Shown here in pieces: positions 1 to 11,396 of a stretch of 64,000 nucleotides of DNA; position 1 is the first letter of the stretch; every line of letters starts with the position of its first letter. The stretch spans positions 406,506 through 470,505 of the forward strand of contig NC_026498.1 in assembly GCF_000328475.2 (NCBI RefSeq), given 5' to 3'. The translations under genes were made by a program, and so were the position numbers. The notes under the pieces were generated by a model. That model saw nothing but the letters and a program-made list of their open reading frames with translations, did not search any database and was not told the DNA's origin. The stretch is from Mycosarcoma maydis (lineage: Eukaryota; Basidiomycota; Ustilaginomycetes; Ustilaginales).

Positions 1-664
1 CGTTGAGAAAGATACCGCGGTACTTGACGAGTGGTGGACCGTGAGAGCATGCAGTGGAACCAAAAGCATCGCCGCCGGAAGATGGACGAGCCGAAGGCGA
101 GTAGTATACAGCCGAATGAGACATAGTAGGTTTTACATCGGCGAACCACTTCCAAGGACTCACACCCAGCTCCTCGCTCAACGTGTAAAGCGCATACGCA
201 GCACCCCTCTTGTCCGAGCCCATCACCACCACTCCCGATCCCGCACTGAGCTCGACCGAAACCCATGACTCCCACTTGCCTTGCACCTTCTGCACCTCCT
301 TCGCCACGCCCCGATCCATCGCCACGAGTTCACGCATGAACCCGGATCCATTTATACTACCAAAGATGATTGTCCTTTCCCTCTTTTGCGACGCGAGCAT
401 CTTGATCGAGGCCGACGTGACGTTTCGAACAACTACACGTGACGAGCGCACCAGGTGCATCAAGTCTGAAGCGAAGCTCGCAGCCGTGTGGTGGACGACT
501 GGTGCGTCATAGCTAGACGTGAGGATCTCGGTGGTCTCGCCCATCTTTGCGATCAAGTATCCGTTAGACAAAGTCGAGGTGGAAAGGCAAACTCGACCAT
601 TCACTCGAGCCAGCGTTGCTACCACGACAAGCAGCGCCGAGGCCCATGACTGTGGCACGCGCAT
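1..664 (-). CDS. Secreted GH115 family glycosidase (xylan alpha-glucuronidase type), 5' part, cut by window edge
   Basis: An open frame of 221 codons reads from the ATG at 664 down to base 1 without a stop, so the gene continues past the left edge. The N-terminus (MRVPQSWASALLVVVATLA, cleavage probably after RVNG) is a signal peptide. It is followed by the GH115 N-terminal domain: an IIFGSINGS-like segment, then VVMGSDKRGAAYALYTLSEE, then GVSPWKWFADV, and PPLVKYRGIFLN at the edge. This order matches GH115 enzymes, which remove (methyl)glucuronic acid from xylan, so an extracellular role on plant hemicellulose is likely. Catalytic residues lie beyond the edge and cannot be checked. A TATATA box at 753-758 sits about 90 bp upstream of the ATG. 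Family assignment is confident; substrate is inferred. Confidence 0.85.
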   Translation of the reverse strand, partial: MRVPQSWASALLVVVATLARVNGRVCLSTSTLSNGYLIAKMGETTEILTSSYDAPVVHHTAASFASDLMHLVRSSRVVVRNVTSASIKMLASQKRERTIIFGSINGSGFMRELVAMDRGVAKEVQKVQGKWESWVSVELSAGSGVVVMGSDKRGAAYALYTLSEELGVSPWKWFADVKPTMSHSAVYYSPSARPSSGGDAFGSTACSHGPPLVKYRGIFLN

Positions 665-1954
665 TTCGAGGCCGAGACGGACGGTACGTCTTCTTGGTGT
701 CACCCCAGAGGTGATCGTTCGGGATTCACTGAAGCAAGCATCGTGGATGCGCTATATATTGGTCTCATAATGCAACTTTGACAGCTCGACATGCGCACAA
801 ATCACGACTACGGCCAAGGCGCATTCAAGGGGCTCGAAACCGAGCGGAGAGAGACCGGCGATGTTAGTCATTGCGGGTCTCACCGTCGTAGCAAGCGGGG
901 CGAGCTCAGCTTTTCTCAACTCGCAACTAGACTGAGACCCTGATTTTTGGGTCGCACGCCTGCCGACACGGGCGGTTGGCTTGACAGCAAGACCTTGAGA
1001 CCCACAGCATCGTCGGGCGTCTGTCGTGTGTGCTGTCACTTAAAGTCGTTTCCACCAGTTAAAATCGACCAATTCAAACACGCAGCAGCAGAAAGAGCTG
1101 ACCGGCGAACTGTGTTGCACTCGTGACTGGAGCGCACCGTACTAGGCCGTTGAGCTCGGCGATACTCGTCAATGTCGGGGCGTTGAGCTAGTCGTGAGTG
1201 TAAAATGTGAACTACAAGCTCGAGAAGAGAAAGCAAAGTACTGCAAGGCAAAGTGCGTCTTGCAGAAAGCTAGGTTCATTGTCCTCTTTCTAGGCAGCGC
1301 CCGATTGGAAACGCTAAGAGAAATGCCGACCTGGTTCACAATGAAAACGAGCGCTCATGCTGTTTGCTTCGAGACGCGTGTGGGTGTCACACTCGTGACT
1401 GTCAACCTATCCGTGATCCTCTGTGTCCTAGAAGCCAAGAATTCCCCGCATCCGCTACGCTCCGCACGTCCAAAACCGCCCAACACCACTCAGACAGCAG
1501 CTACCGCGCACGCGGTCAGATGACCGAAGCGTGACGTCATGCATCGCTTCTGCGAACCAACTCCAACATCTGCATCCGCACCAAAGCGGACAGCCAAAGA
1601 GGAATGCGAAAGAGATTGCCGGCAGTCGTGAATCAAAATCACGAATCGGCAGTCGATTTCCGTTGACAGTCCTGGCGTTCACTTCCACCGGCGACCCTCG
1701 CTTCGCTGGCGTGTTTGAGCAAACGGCGCCTATGCATTCTTCTGTCTCCCCTCTATAGGTACACCTCATGTCACCCTCGCTCGACTTACAAATGTCGAAA
1801 AACTTGCATGTCATGAAAAAAAAACAAGCAGTGATGTTCGTAATACGTACAATCATAATCGATGAGGCTATCAACGGGTGCGTCTCGTACGATGGTCTGG
1901 ATTTATCAATACACAATTGGCTAAGCTCTCACCAGATCCTTTACGTTATCGACC
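665..1954. other. Intergenic region, no gene seen
   Basis: This is the upstream region of GH115 and the 3' flank of the BAR-domain gene. Open frames here (for example minus-strand 1455-1916) have no recognisable domain. A GTGAATC/AATCACGAAT motif pair lies near 1626-1646, and a run of nine A's near 1816. Confidence 0.5.
753..758 (-). promoter_or_regulatory. Possible TATA box of the GH115 gene
   Basis: TATATA lies about 90 bp upstream of the GH115 ATG at 664 on the minus strand, within CCAATATATAGC. Position and sequence fit a TATA element. No transcript data are available. Confidence 0.4.
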
Positions 1955-2964
1955 TCAATGAATGGTCTGTGGCTCATGCGCAAACACGACCCTTCTGGAT
2001 CCGAAATCGGAACTTGATCCCAGGTCCTCGTAGCTTCGTCGAGGCAACTCCGCATCTCTACGAGCTGGTGTCTGCAAACGCTGCTGTGGCTGGTCGCGGT
2101 ATGTGTACGCTTGCTGTGGATACGCATCGCGGGGCGAGGCGCGAGGCGGCGACGAAGACACATAGGTCGGCTGCTTTGCATACTGCTGCTCGCGTGGCAA
2201 GACGGGCATAGTGGTGCTGCGGACGTTGAACTCGCGCGGATTGCTTCGTGACGATGCAGACGCAGAAAGTTCGTTGTTACGTGCTGCTTGATCCCCTCTT
2301 GTTATTCCACTGCCATAGTGGCGTGCCGAACACTGATGGCAACCGCATACATCGGAATGAGGTGGTTCAATGCTGCGTCGACCGGTAGGCAAAGCTCGGC
2401 TATCTCTGATGATGCCGCCAAACTCGTCGACGCTTCCGTTCGCAACAGCTGCCGATGGCGATGACGAGATGGCGTTGATCCGCGCGCAGCCGCCCAAGTA
2501 CGCAGAGGCGGGAAGACTGTCATGGTATCGTCGACCAGAGTTGACTTCCTGTGCATACGTCGCAGCGCCAGGCGTTTGATAGCGCGATGCAATCTCTGGA
2601 ACGCGACCACGTGCACCGTTGATCGAAGAAAGCGACGAGACGGGATCCATGGTCACCCTTCGCGCAGCGCGTTCCTTTTCAAGCACATTGAGCTCACGCT
2701 GTTCGCGCTCGAGATCCTTTTCGGCTTGATAGCGAGCCTTCATGCGTGCGACAAAGCTGCGTTCGGAGGCGGTCGTGTCGGTACTGAGTGATCGCGTCAC
2801 ACTCACGGCAGAGAGACGCGTTGTTCCTACGGCCGGCGCGTATCGGTCGAGGTCACGATCAAGCGGCTCAGCGCCAGACGAACGTGGATAGCCGAGGCCG
2901 AGTTGAATGCTTGCGGTCTTGTCATTGGCACCACTGTCGCTGATCCTGGAACGCGACCAACCAG

Positions 2965-3001
<37 letters not shown>

Positions 3002-5593
3002 GAAAGACGATGAAGTGGCTGATTTTGGATAGACGGTCGAGGCTGGACGCTGGCCATCGAGTTCTGTGGCGGCAGAAAAGGGCTTTTGTGCGGCTAGCAA
3101 TTCCTCGTTCCTTTCGAGCTGCCGCATACGCTCGCGTTCACGTTCCCACAGGCTGATCTTGCGAGCGTTGGACTGATCTGCAGAGGTGGCGCTGTGCTGG
3201 TTTGTGTTGTTGTAGAGGCTGTCAGGGTGTTCTAGACCAGTGGTGCGAGTGTAGATGGCGGTGTCGTCACGATCAAACTTGGGCGTAGTTGGCGACATGT
3301 CGGGCCTTGTGAATTGCTCTCGGTATTGCTCGAGTGCACGCTGAGCTGGCCGGACTCTTGGCGAGGCGACCGTTCTGGAACGGTCCGTGTCTGCTGCACT
3401 GCGGACAGGCGGAGCGATGTTATAGTCCAAGGTGGTGGGTTGTTCTTTTACAGACTGGTGCTGAGGTTGTGGTTGGGATTCGGTCATCAAAGGCTGACGG
3501 CTGTATTGTGTAGAAGGCGGTGCTTCGCCATCATCGGGTGTACGTGGGATGCGGTTGCCATCTTCCGAGCTCTGAACACTGTTGCTTGCGCTTAGGTTGG
3601 GAGCGACTGCATCCGAATCCTCACGCGGAACTGATAGCCTATCGACGAAGCTTCCCTCTGTTGCTGAACCAGTGGTACCATCGCGATCATGTGTTTGTAG
3701 CGCGCTGCATGTGCTACTGCTTGTTTGTAAAGGTTGGATCGACGAGGTGCCGACGGCTGAGGAGCTGGAAGATGTGGAAGCAGCCTCCCAGGGCTGAGGC
3801 CGTGCAGCCATGGAATTGATGGAAGAGTGGGTGGGGGCACGAACGAGGCTGGCAGTGGATTTGGGCGCGCTAAGAAGAAGACTGGAGTTTGCCGACTGAG
3901 TTTGTGCAGTTGCCGAGGTGCCGTGGTCTGGACGTGGGGTGTGGCCGTTGGCAATGCTGCGAGCGGAAGCAGCATCGGCCTCTAGTGGTGTTGGCGCGGG
4001 GAGATCCTGAGTGGCGCTCGGAGGCGGTTCGACCTCGGAGGATGAATTGGAACGCGATCGCGCTCCATGGTCGTGTTGAGGCTGCAGACGCAACGAAGAA
4101 GTTCGAGGAACCGCAGCTGCTGTGGCAGCTGAAGGGGTGGCGCCGGTGTTGGCGAGGTTGGATTTGGAGACAGACTGGTGCATGGCAGGGTGATTACTCT
4201 GTGCTGTCTGCGAGACTTGGCTATTGCTACTGTTGACACTGTTGCTGCGAGCGAGATTAGCAGCAACAGTAGCAGTTGGCGGCTGTGAAGCCGTAGATGA
4301 CGGAGGTAGCCAACCCATCTGCTGAGCTCGCAGGATGGTCTGCGCGTCTTTGTTAATGCTTGCATTGATCTGTGCTTGAACAGCGACAGAGGCCTCGACC
4401 TGGGCTGTGAGATTGGCAAGATATTCGGCCTGGCCCTGTTCAGCTTCGTGGAACTCGGACGCCTGGAGCGCTGGCATGAACTCGGACGAGGTGAAGCATA
4501 GAAGCTCGCCGAGATGGCCGATATGTGGTCCGATGCGGCGCACTGATTCACAGCGTTGCTTAAACTCGACATCGGCGAGACCACCGACGGTAGAGGCAAC
4601 GAGAAGCGATGAGACGTGACTCTTGGCAGTCATGGATAGTGCATGTGCGTTCTTAGCCCGAGTCATGTCGTTGGTGAGCAACTGTACGGTGGCAATGTAC
4701 TTGTCGTGGGACTCGAGCGCCTTGTTGGGCGAAGCCTTCTTGACATTCTTTTCGTGTGCAGCGTTGGCCTTTTTGATCTTTGCGTCGAGGGTGCTGATGA
4801 GCTCATCGTGGGCGCGCTCTTCTTTGGCGACCTTTTTAAAGTACTTTGCACAGGCATCGTTAACAGCCTCATACTCCTTTTGGACATGCTTTGCATGGCG
4901 GGACGAGACGTCGGAGAGGCCATCAAACATGATGGATGCCAGCTGGAGCGTCTGGGATGGGGTGTCTTGAACGACTTTGGTACGTTCGAGGTCGGAAGCG
5001 CTCTTTGCGAGTTTCTTTTGGACCTTGGCGAGGCGAGAAGAGAGATCGCGATACTCGTCGAGATTGACGAGAAGCGACTCGATGGCTTTGAGCGATTTAT
5101 GCAGATCGGCACGCTCCACAAGGTTGAGGTCGCCAGAGTTGGAGGTAGTGTTGAGGGCGGAATGGGAAGCAGCGTTGTTGAGAGCGGGCAGGCCGAGTGG
5201 CGAGATGGAACGTGGGCTCACAGCGGCACTGGGCGAGGTCGCTCTCATGGGTAGTTCAAAATACTGGTGTTGAGCGGATGGACTGGTGGGCTGTGGCGAT
5301 GCGCCGGATGGAGGCAAGAGCGAATGTGAGGTTTGAGGAGAGACTTGCCTGGAGCCAGCGTGGCTCTGCTGGGATGGAAGCTGCTGAGGCAGCGTAGATT
5401 GGGTGGGTGGCAGAAGATGGTTCGAAGCTGAATCGTAGCTGAGAGAAGCTGTAGTACCAGTGGGGGTAGGAATCGAAGCAAGCTGGTTCGAGGCGATACT
5501 GGCATTGGTGAACGACTTGCCAGGACTGATGCTCAAGGACGCTGAAGCAGGCTTGGAGTCGCCAACTCCGATGAAGCGCTGAACTTTCTTCAT
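1955..5593 (-). CDS. Ivy1-like BAR-domain protein with long disordered tail
   Basis: This single open frame of 1212 residues starts at an ATG (MKKVQRFIGVG). Residues 1-154 are Ser/Pro/Gln-rich. Residues about 155-430 form a charged helical region (LHKSLKAIESLLVNLDEYRDLSS, then YEAVNDACAKYFKKVAKEE, ending INKDAQTILRAQQMGWLPP). It resembles fungal Ivy1-type (inverse) BAR proteins, which bind membranes and the vacuolar Rab Ypt7 in yeast. The remaining ~780 residues are low complexity with a poly-Asn run at about 865-876, a short RKISLWERERERMRQLE helix and an EKDLEREQRELNVLEKERAA coiled coil. A role at the vacuole or plasma membrane is inferred from the family. The protein is far longer than yeast Ivy1 (about 450 residues). 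No intron is evident. Confidence 0.75.
2966..3001. repeat. (GTT)12 trinucleotide microsatellite
   Basis: Twelve perfect GTT units on the plus strand encode twelve Asn in the minus-strand BAR-domain protein. The tract is in frame, so length changes would alter the protein without shifting it. Confidence 0.95.
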
Positions 5594-7342
5594 CTTGGCG
5601 CAAGGTTACGCAAGCCTAGGGAGCAAGATGATCGAACGGACGAGATTCGATGCGATGGTGCGATACTTGGTTATGGGTGAGCGTGATCCGACGCTTTGAG
5701 ATGACAGAGGCGGGTGCGTGGTGTGGATCGCACTCACGACTTGCGTGCGTATAGGGTGCAACACAGGAAGTGTCAAAAAGACTTGGATGGCACGGAGATG
5801 TGTAGGGAAGACGGAGAAAATGTAGAATGGTAATATTGCCGCAGCAACAAGGTGATATGGATGAGTTGGTGGCGAGCGAGCTGAGTTGGATGATGGAAAG
5901 TGAAAAGAGAGGTTGCATGCAGTCCTGCAGCTGCTCGAGAAGCTCCAACAATGCATCAAAGTAGAAAAACAGAGAGAGAAAGAGGCACACGGCCCCTCTA
6001 CGAAAAGGGCGCACTCGACACTTGGACGCCAGACGGATGAGCCGAAGGGGTAGAATACAACAACAAGCCACAGTCTCAGCGCCTGCTTCGTGCATTCGCG
6101 TTGATCGGAGCACAGTCATCGTTTCGGTCCTGCCGCCCTCCTCTTTCTCAGGGGTCACAGCCCACAGCTCACAGCTCACAGCCCATAGATCACATTCACG
6201 ATGGGAAAAAGCATCCGAGGCTGATAACACCATAACGTTTATCGGACGTCGTCCGACTGGTTTGTCGGCGTATCACGCACCGCGTCACAGTGTATCGCAG
6301 CTGGGCATTTGCTCTGATCATCGACATAGGCCAAGTGGCGATTCATTGGCTGGTCAGAGAATGACGAATGTGAAGCCAAGCCATCATCACGCACAACAAG
6401 TCGGCATCACCGTCTTGCGAATGAGCAAAGATGTGAGTGCGAACTTGCACTGAATCAAACAGCTCGAGTCGTGCTACAAGTTTGCTACGATGGACCAGCC
6501 AAGATGCTGAGCGTAGTAGCACTGACCATACGAATCCCACTCCACAGTCGTGGTGGGCTTTCTGTGTCTGCTGCTAGTGCCATGTTGAGAAGGCAAAATG
6601 TCATTCTCTTGATCGTGCTGCCGAGGTGTTGGTCTTAGCCTTGCCCGCGTCGAGGCAGCAAAAGAGAACAAGACATCGCTTTCCAGCCATTCGTGATTCG
6701 TGTGATTATTTGCGAGTCGTGAATTGGATGCGTGACATGCAGCAAGCCCCTCTTTGCGCCGCGTCGAGCCAGACGTGAACAGAAGCGAGAAACAGGGGCT
6801 CAAAAGCTCGCCCAGTTTTCGCACCCAATCTCGAATTTGGCCTCTGCGGACCCTGCATGAGCTTTCGTGCATGTCGTAAGCCGTGCGATAAGAAATCACG
6901 AGTGCAATCACGATTGTGATTATGAATTGTGTGATTGTGATTGTGACCCGTGACCCTTGACCCGTGGCAACGCAAAAGTGATGTGAGATCGTTGCTTGCA
7001 ACACAATTCATCGCCGCAGAAAAGATCACGAATCACGAATGAAAATCACGAATAGAATCCGAAAAAGTCACGAGTGAGTTAGATCGAGTCGGCTCCGAAT
7101 TTTGATGAATCCGCCAGAACCCGACGGTAGAGATTTTCCGTACGAGCGGGCTCAGTGGCAGCTTGATTTGAAATCGCGGTTTGGGTATGTCCTCGGTTCA
7201 GAAGCAGCTGCTGGAAGAACAGGCTCGCCTACAAGCACCAAACAATCGTGAATCAATTCGTCGTTGTCGTCGTCGTCGACATTTCGCGCCTTGCTCCTCC
7301 TCCACCACCGCATCGTCACCTAGCCGTACTACCATATCCACA
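5594..7342. other. Divergent promoter region between the BAR-domain gene and QCR9
   Basis: No convincing gene. The region is rich in GTGATTC/GAATCAC motifs, especially near 6690-6725, 6890-6960 and 7025-7075. A short CACAGCT repeat (cacagctcacagctcacagc) lies near 6162-6181. Overlapping minus-strand open frames at 5606-6233 and 6474-7029 lack domains and regular start contexts. Confidence 0.5.
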
Positions 7343-8332
7343 ATGTCGCTGGCCAAATCTGTCTACAACACCGTGTTCAAGCGTAACTCGGTTTAGTAAG
7401 TCTTTCCGGTCTAGCCACGCAGCCGTGCAACCGTCGCCAGAGATGCCACGACCCCGATAGCAGCTTTGCAAGCAAGGCCGCCAATACAACAAGCAAATCG
7501 GGCTGTGCGAAAGACAATCGCATAACCGCATCGTTCAAAGCGTTCAATTTGCATTGCATTGCTTGCTCAGACTCTGGCGACTTGTAGCACGCCAACTTGC
7601 TCCAACAGTGCAATGCTGAATACTGACATCGACCGCCCTTTTGCTCGCATCGTCTTCTCCAACCGCGCACTTTGATTCGTACAGCGTCGGCTCCATCTTC
7701 TTTGGCGCCTTTGCCTTCGGGATTGGCTACGACCTCGCTACCACAGCATGGTGGGACGCACATAACAAGGGCGTAAGTGTTGGACCTTTTTCGACGAAAC
7801 ACTTTTCTTGAGTTCAGGCGGTAGATCATAACACAGTAGCATGGATTCCTCTTGGCCGGCGGTCTTATTGGAAGCGATTCACGAGCAGCAGCCACGGTCG
7901 CTCGAAGGACCGGCCGGGGCAGTCAGCTGGTGTGGCCTCGACTCAACCGCTGCAAACATGATCGGCTCCAGGACGACAGTAGAGACAACGGCGGCGTCCG
8001 TGCGACTGCTTTGCATCGAAACATGCGACTTGAAGGATGAGCGTCGCGCATGATGAGACGGGGTGTCTGGCTGTACTAGAGCAAGGCATTTCCTCGTCGC
8101 GCTTTTCTACACCTGTTCAGCCGTCGTCGTGGGGATACATGCTGACTGCTTCCAGTCCGCCTTGGAACAAGAGGCGCTGTTTTGAATGTTCCTAAGCGAT
8201 GCGTTTGGCGACTAACTGACCTTGTACTCGACTCTGCTCCCTGCGACTTGCCCGCATTCGCATCATGCATTTCAACGCCAACAGAAACAGTGGAAGGATA
8301 TCCGAGGAAAGTACCTCGAGGACTCGGAGTAA
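7343..8332 (+). CDS. QCR9: Cytochrome bc1 complex subunit 9 (QCR9), three exons
   Basis: Exons at 7343-7395, 7685-7772 and 8285-8332 join to 62 residues. Exon 1 encodes MSLAKSVYNTVFKRNSV and ends inside a Tyr codon before GTAAGT. Exon 2 gives YVGSIFFGAFAFGIGYDLA then TTAWWDAHNKG. Exon 3 gives KQWKDIRGKYLEDSE and a TAA stop. This matches the usual Qcr9 pattern: short matrix N-terminus with FKRN, one membrane segment, then WWDxHNKG and KxWKDI. The product is the small single-pass subunit of mitochondrial complex III. Introns are 289 and 512 bases, both GT-AG; the second is long for this gene-dense genome. The coding exons total only 189 bases, so simple frame scans miss the gene. Confidence 0.92.
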
Positions 8333-11300
8333 CCGGATTGCCTCTCGATTCTTGCACATATATCATCCATCCTGTTGGCTCGACCTGAAATTTGATCTTC
8401 AACTCGACTCGGTCAGCACAAGCTAAGCTTCTGAAAACACAATCCTGAGTAGCTTGTTTGCTGAAAGATGCAAAGATGGAGCGGTATAGAGCCGAGGTGC
8501 CAAGGTGATCTAGCTGGTTTCTCAAAGCACCGATGAGGGAGTGAGTGCATCTGATCGGGCTGTATCTGGTCGCATCGACTTGAACACAAGACACAAGCAG
8601 CGCATCAACATGCATAAAGTAACTTGCTGATTCGCACCATATAGCGTCGCCTGGTTGCCACGCATCTTGAGCCGAGGATTAGCTCGGATGGACATGATTC
8701 GTGTGGCTCGGCCCATTCATTCTCGATGTAGCTCGATTGGTGATTCGAGCGTGGACACATGGCGCCCATCCGAGACTTTGTCGAAAAAAACGGCCTCTTG
8801 ACTCGTGGCGACGAGTCAGTCGAATGTCGCTGCAACCAGCCAAGCAGCCGCTACCAGTTGATCTTCTTCACAGTGACTCGTGACTGGCTTGGCTTGAAAT
8901 TTGGCCAAGTGTTGGGCGGGGCCAAAAACACGCTACTGTACGCAACGCGCCAACCAATCGAGACGGCTATCCAGCCAGCGGCTACGGATTGTCGTCGACT
9001 GGTGACTGTAACTGAGGAGCTTGGAGTGGACGCTTGTCCGCCTCTCGTCGCCACTGTTTGGGGTAATGCGAACCGAACCATTCGAGCCAGGCACATCCGC
9101 GGAACCCCGGCTGGGAGGATCGAGCCAAGGAGTCGTGGGTGCAGTAGCGTGGAAAACCGCCCATCATTAATCGTGAATGTGAATCAAATCATTAATCGTC
9201 AATGGATCGACGCCAGGAGGTGCCAAGCTAAGCGAAGCCTCAGCAGCAAGGTACACACAACTGAGACAGAAACACGAAGTTCAACATGAAGAACAAAAGA
9301 AAGCGAAAAAATAGGAGTCGCACCACGCAGACTGCGATACGTGTACGAGGTCTGCACCGTATCCTCGAAAATCAAACACGAATCACGAATCACGAATCAC
9401 GAATCACGAATTACGGGCGTGGGAGGGAAAGAAAGGGGCGACGATGGATCTGCTTATTCAATTCCAAGGCGCATGTCCCTTGCAGCAGGCGTTGCATACC
9501 TCCTTTTTTTCTTGGACAAGGAGGGGGATCTCTCTGTAGCTGGTTGCTATTCTTGTGTGAAGCAAAGCTGATGGATCACGTATGGCTTAGCATCCAAGGA
9601 TCTCAACCCAAGGCTGCAACGGAGACAGACTCGTCAGGGATAACGATGCACCGCACAGGTTGCAAGACGCGGTGTACGACAAACTTGGTCGGTGCCGAGT
9701 GATGCAAGCGGCTAGATGGCCTTCTTAAGAAGATACACGCTTGGTAGTCCAAGCGTCCAAGGAAGGGCGTCTCGCTTGAGTAACTCACGACGACTGAGTA
9801 CAGACGGATGCTGGACCCGCCCAACGGTACACATGAACATGCACAACCTCCAGGCGAGGCTGATCCGGATTGAGCAAGCTTGGACAAAGGCAGGGACGAG
9901 CTAGTGAGATTGGACAGCCGCAACTCTCCTTGCTTGTCGAGCTGCACACTGCCTATTCCGACAAGACTCCTTGAAGCAGTCATGATCCACGATTCGCGAT
10001 TGATGGACGATGGTATTTTAAATAGTTTTGGCGGATGTCACTCACATTTCTGACGTGTGGCTTGATGCCTGATGACTTGCCACGTACGTACTCTCACATA
10101 GTACAGCAACCACAGCAACCACAGCGACCACAGCATCCACAGCTGTCAAGACACTCATCGACTTTCACCTCTTGCGGGGGCGTAGGAATGTCAGCGTTTG
10201 CTGTCGATCTGTCTGTGTCACTCTCTCTCTTCGCGCTTCGCTACTGTAAGATCAGCTGGATGACCCAGCTGAGTCGTTCACTTTGGCGATTTACGACATT
10301 CCTCGACGCCATTCGAGTGCCGTTGCCGTTGCCGACCGCCAACCGAATCCCGTTTCTAGTGTGCTATGCTCGCTTGGCTCGAATGCGTCCACGAGGAGAG
10401 CGCACATGCGTCGTTGCCCCATTCCGCGTGTATCTCTCGCTACGGTCATCATCAGCTAGCTTAGCTTGTCGTCGACACTGATCCGCAATTCTTTCGTATC
10501 AGCACCTCGCGTGCTTCTTCCCTGCGTACCTGAGCTTGATTGAATCAAATGCCACGCTCCTTGCTGTCATCTGCATCTTTCTCCCTCCCTGCTCCATCCT
10601 CAACCATCTCCACTACCGCTGCTGTACTTACTCCCGTCTCCCTCTTTGTCGTCTCTGAATCGTTTGCTGCTCTTTTCCTTTCACCAAACACACCCTCGTT
10701 GCCTAACCTTTTCACCCTCCCATCCTCGTCCTCGTCCTCGTCTACAATCCTGTTCTTCCTCTTCATCCCCTTCCTCCACCATCAACCTCGCTTTCGCATC
10801 CTCATAGACTGCATCTCGCTCTTTCAATTCATCTTTCTCCGTTCGTATCAGCATCATCGTCTACATCATCCCACCGTCTACGCAAAACTCGCCCGTTAAA
10901 CGACCATCATCACGTTTCTCCAGTCCAAAACCAGCTTGGCATAGCTTAATACCCACCCTGCTTGCTACGATACTTTGCATCTATCTGTCTATTTTCTCCT
11001 AAATCGCGCAGCCATCCACCATCAAGCTCCCACTTGCTCCTGTTCTTGGCTGCTGCTCCACTCGCTCCTCGCCCCACTCGACTGCAGCTGACGCCTCAAC
11101 GTCACTAACCACCGCTTTTACTCGTCCCAACTGCCACGCTGCGCTTTCGTATTTCAGCTGCCTTGCTCTCACACCTAGCCACGTCCGCTCCCTTCGCACT
11201 CTTAACGCTTCCAATCTGCCGTACCAGCTTGTCCACTACCTATTGAAACATGTGGACGAGTCGTTCTTAGACCAAACCGTCTCTGTCAGCCTTGCTCATT

Positions 11301-11396
11301 CCAAACACCAACCCTATCACTCCATCTCCCGACTCATCCCAACGGCAGGCCCGTCCATCCCAATCTGACGCCATCACACACCTTCCCAACAGCGTC
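8333..11396. other. Gene-poor 3-kb region ending in a CT-rich leader
   Basis: No supported gene. A plus-strand frame at 8759-9289 and a minus-strand frame at 9603-9983 lack recognisable domains. The region contains a CACGAAT heptamer array at 9377-9411, a CCACAGCAA-type repeat near 10104-10145, and a strongly pyrimidine-rich tract from about 10530 to 10900 with (CCTCGT)-type repeats near 10723-10743. The pyrimidine-rich part probably belongs to the promoter or a long 5' leader of the gene starting at 11397. Confidence 0.5.
9377..9411. repeat. (CACGAAT)5 heptamer array
   Basis: Five perfect tandem copies of CACGAAT. The unit is the reverse complement of ATTCGTG, the core of the motif scattered through intergenic DNA across this window. 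Confidence 0.95.

Noticed and set aside
1455..1916. 153-residue minus-strand frame
   Set aside because: No domain, irregular composition, and no splice or promoter support.
8759..9289. 176-residue plus-strand frame
   Set aside because: It has an ATG but no domain or conserved pattern, and ends in motif-rich intergenic DNA.
9603..9983. 126-residue minus-strand frame starting at an ATG
   Set aside because: Composition after the first 40 residues is not protein-like and no homologue comes to mind; insufficient to call.
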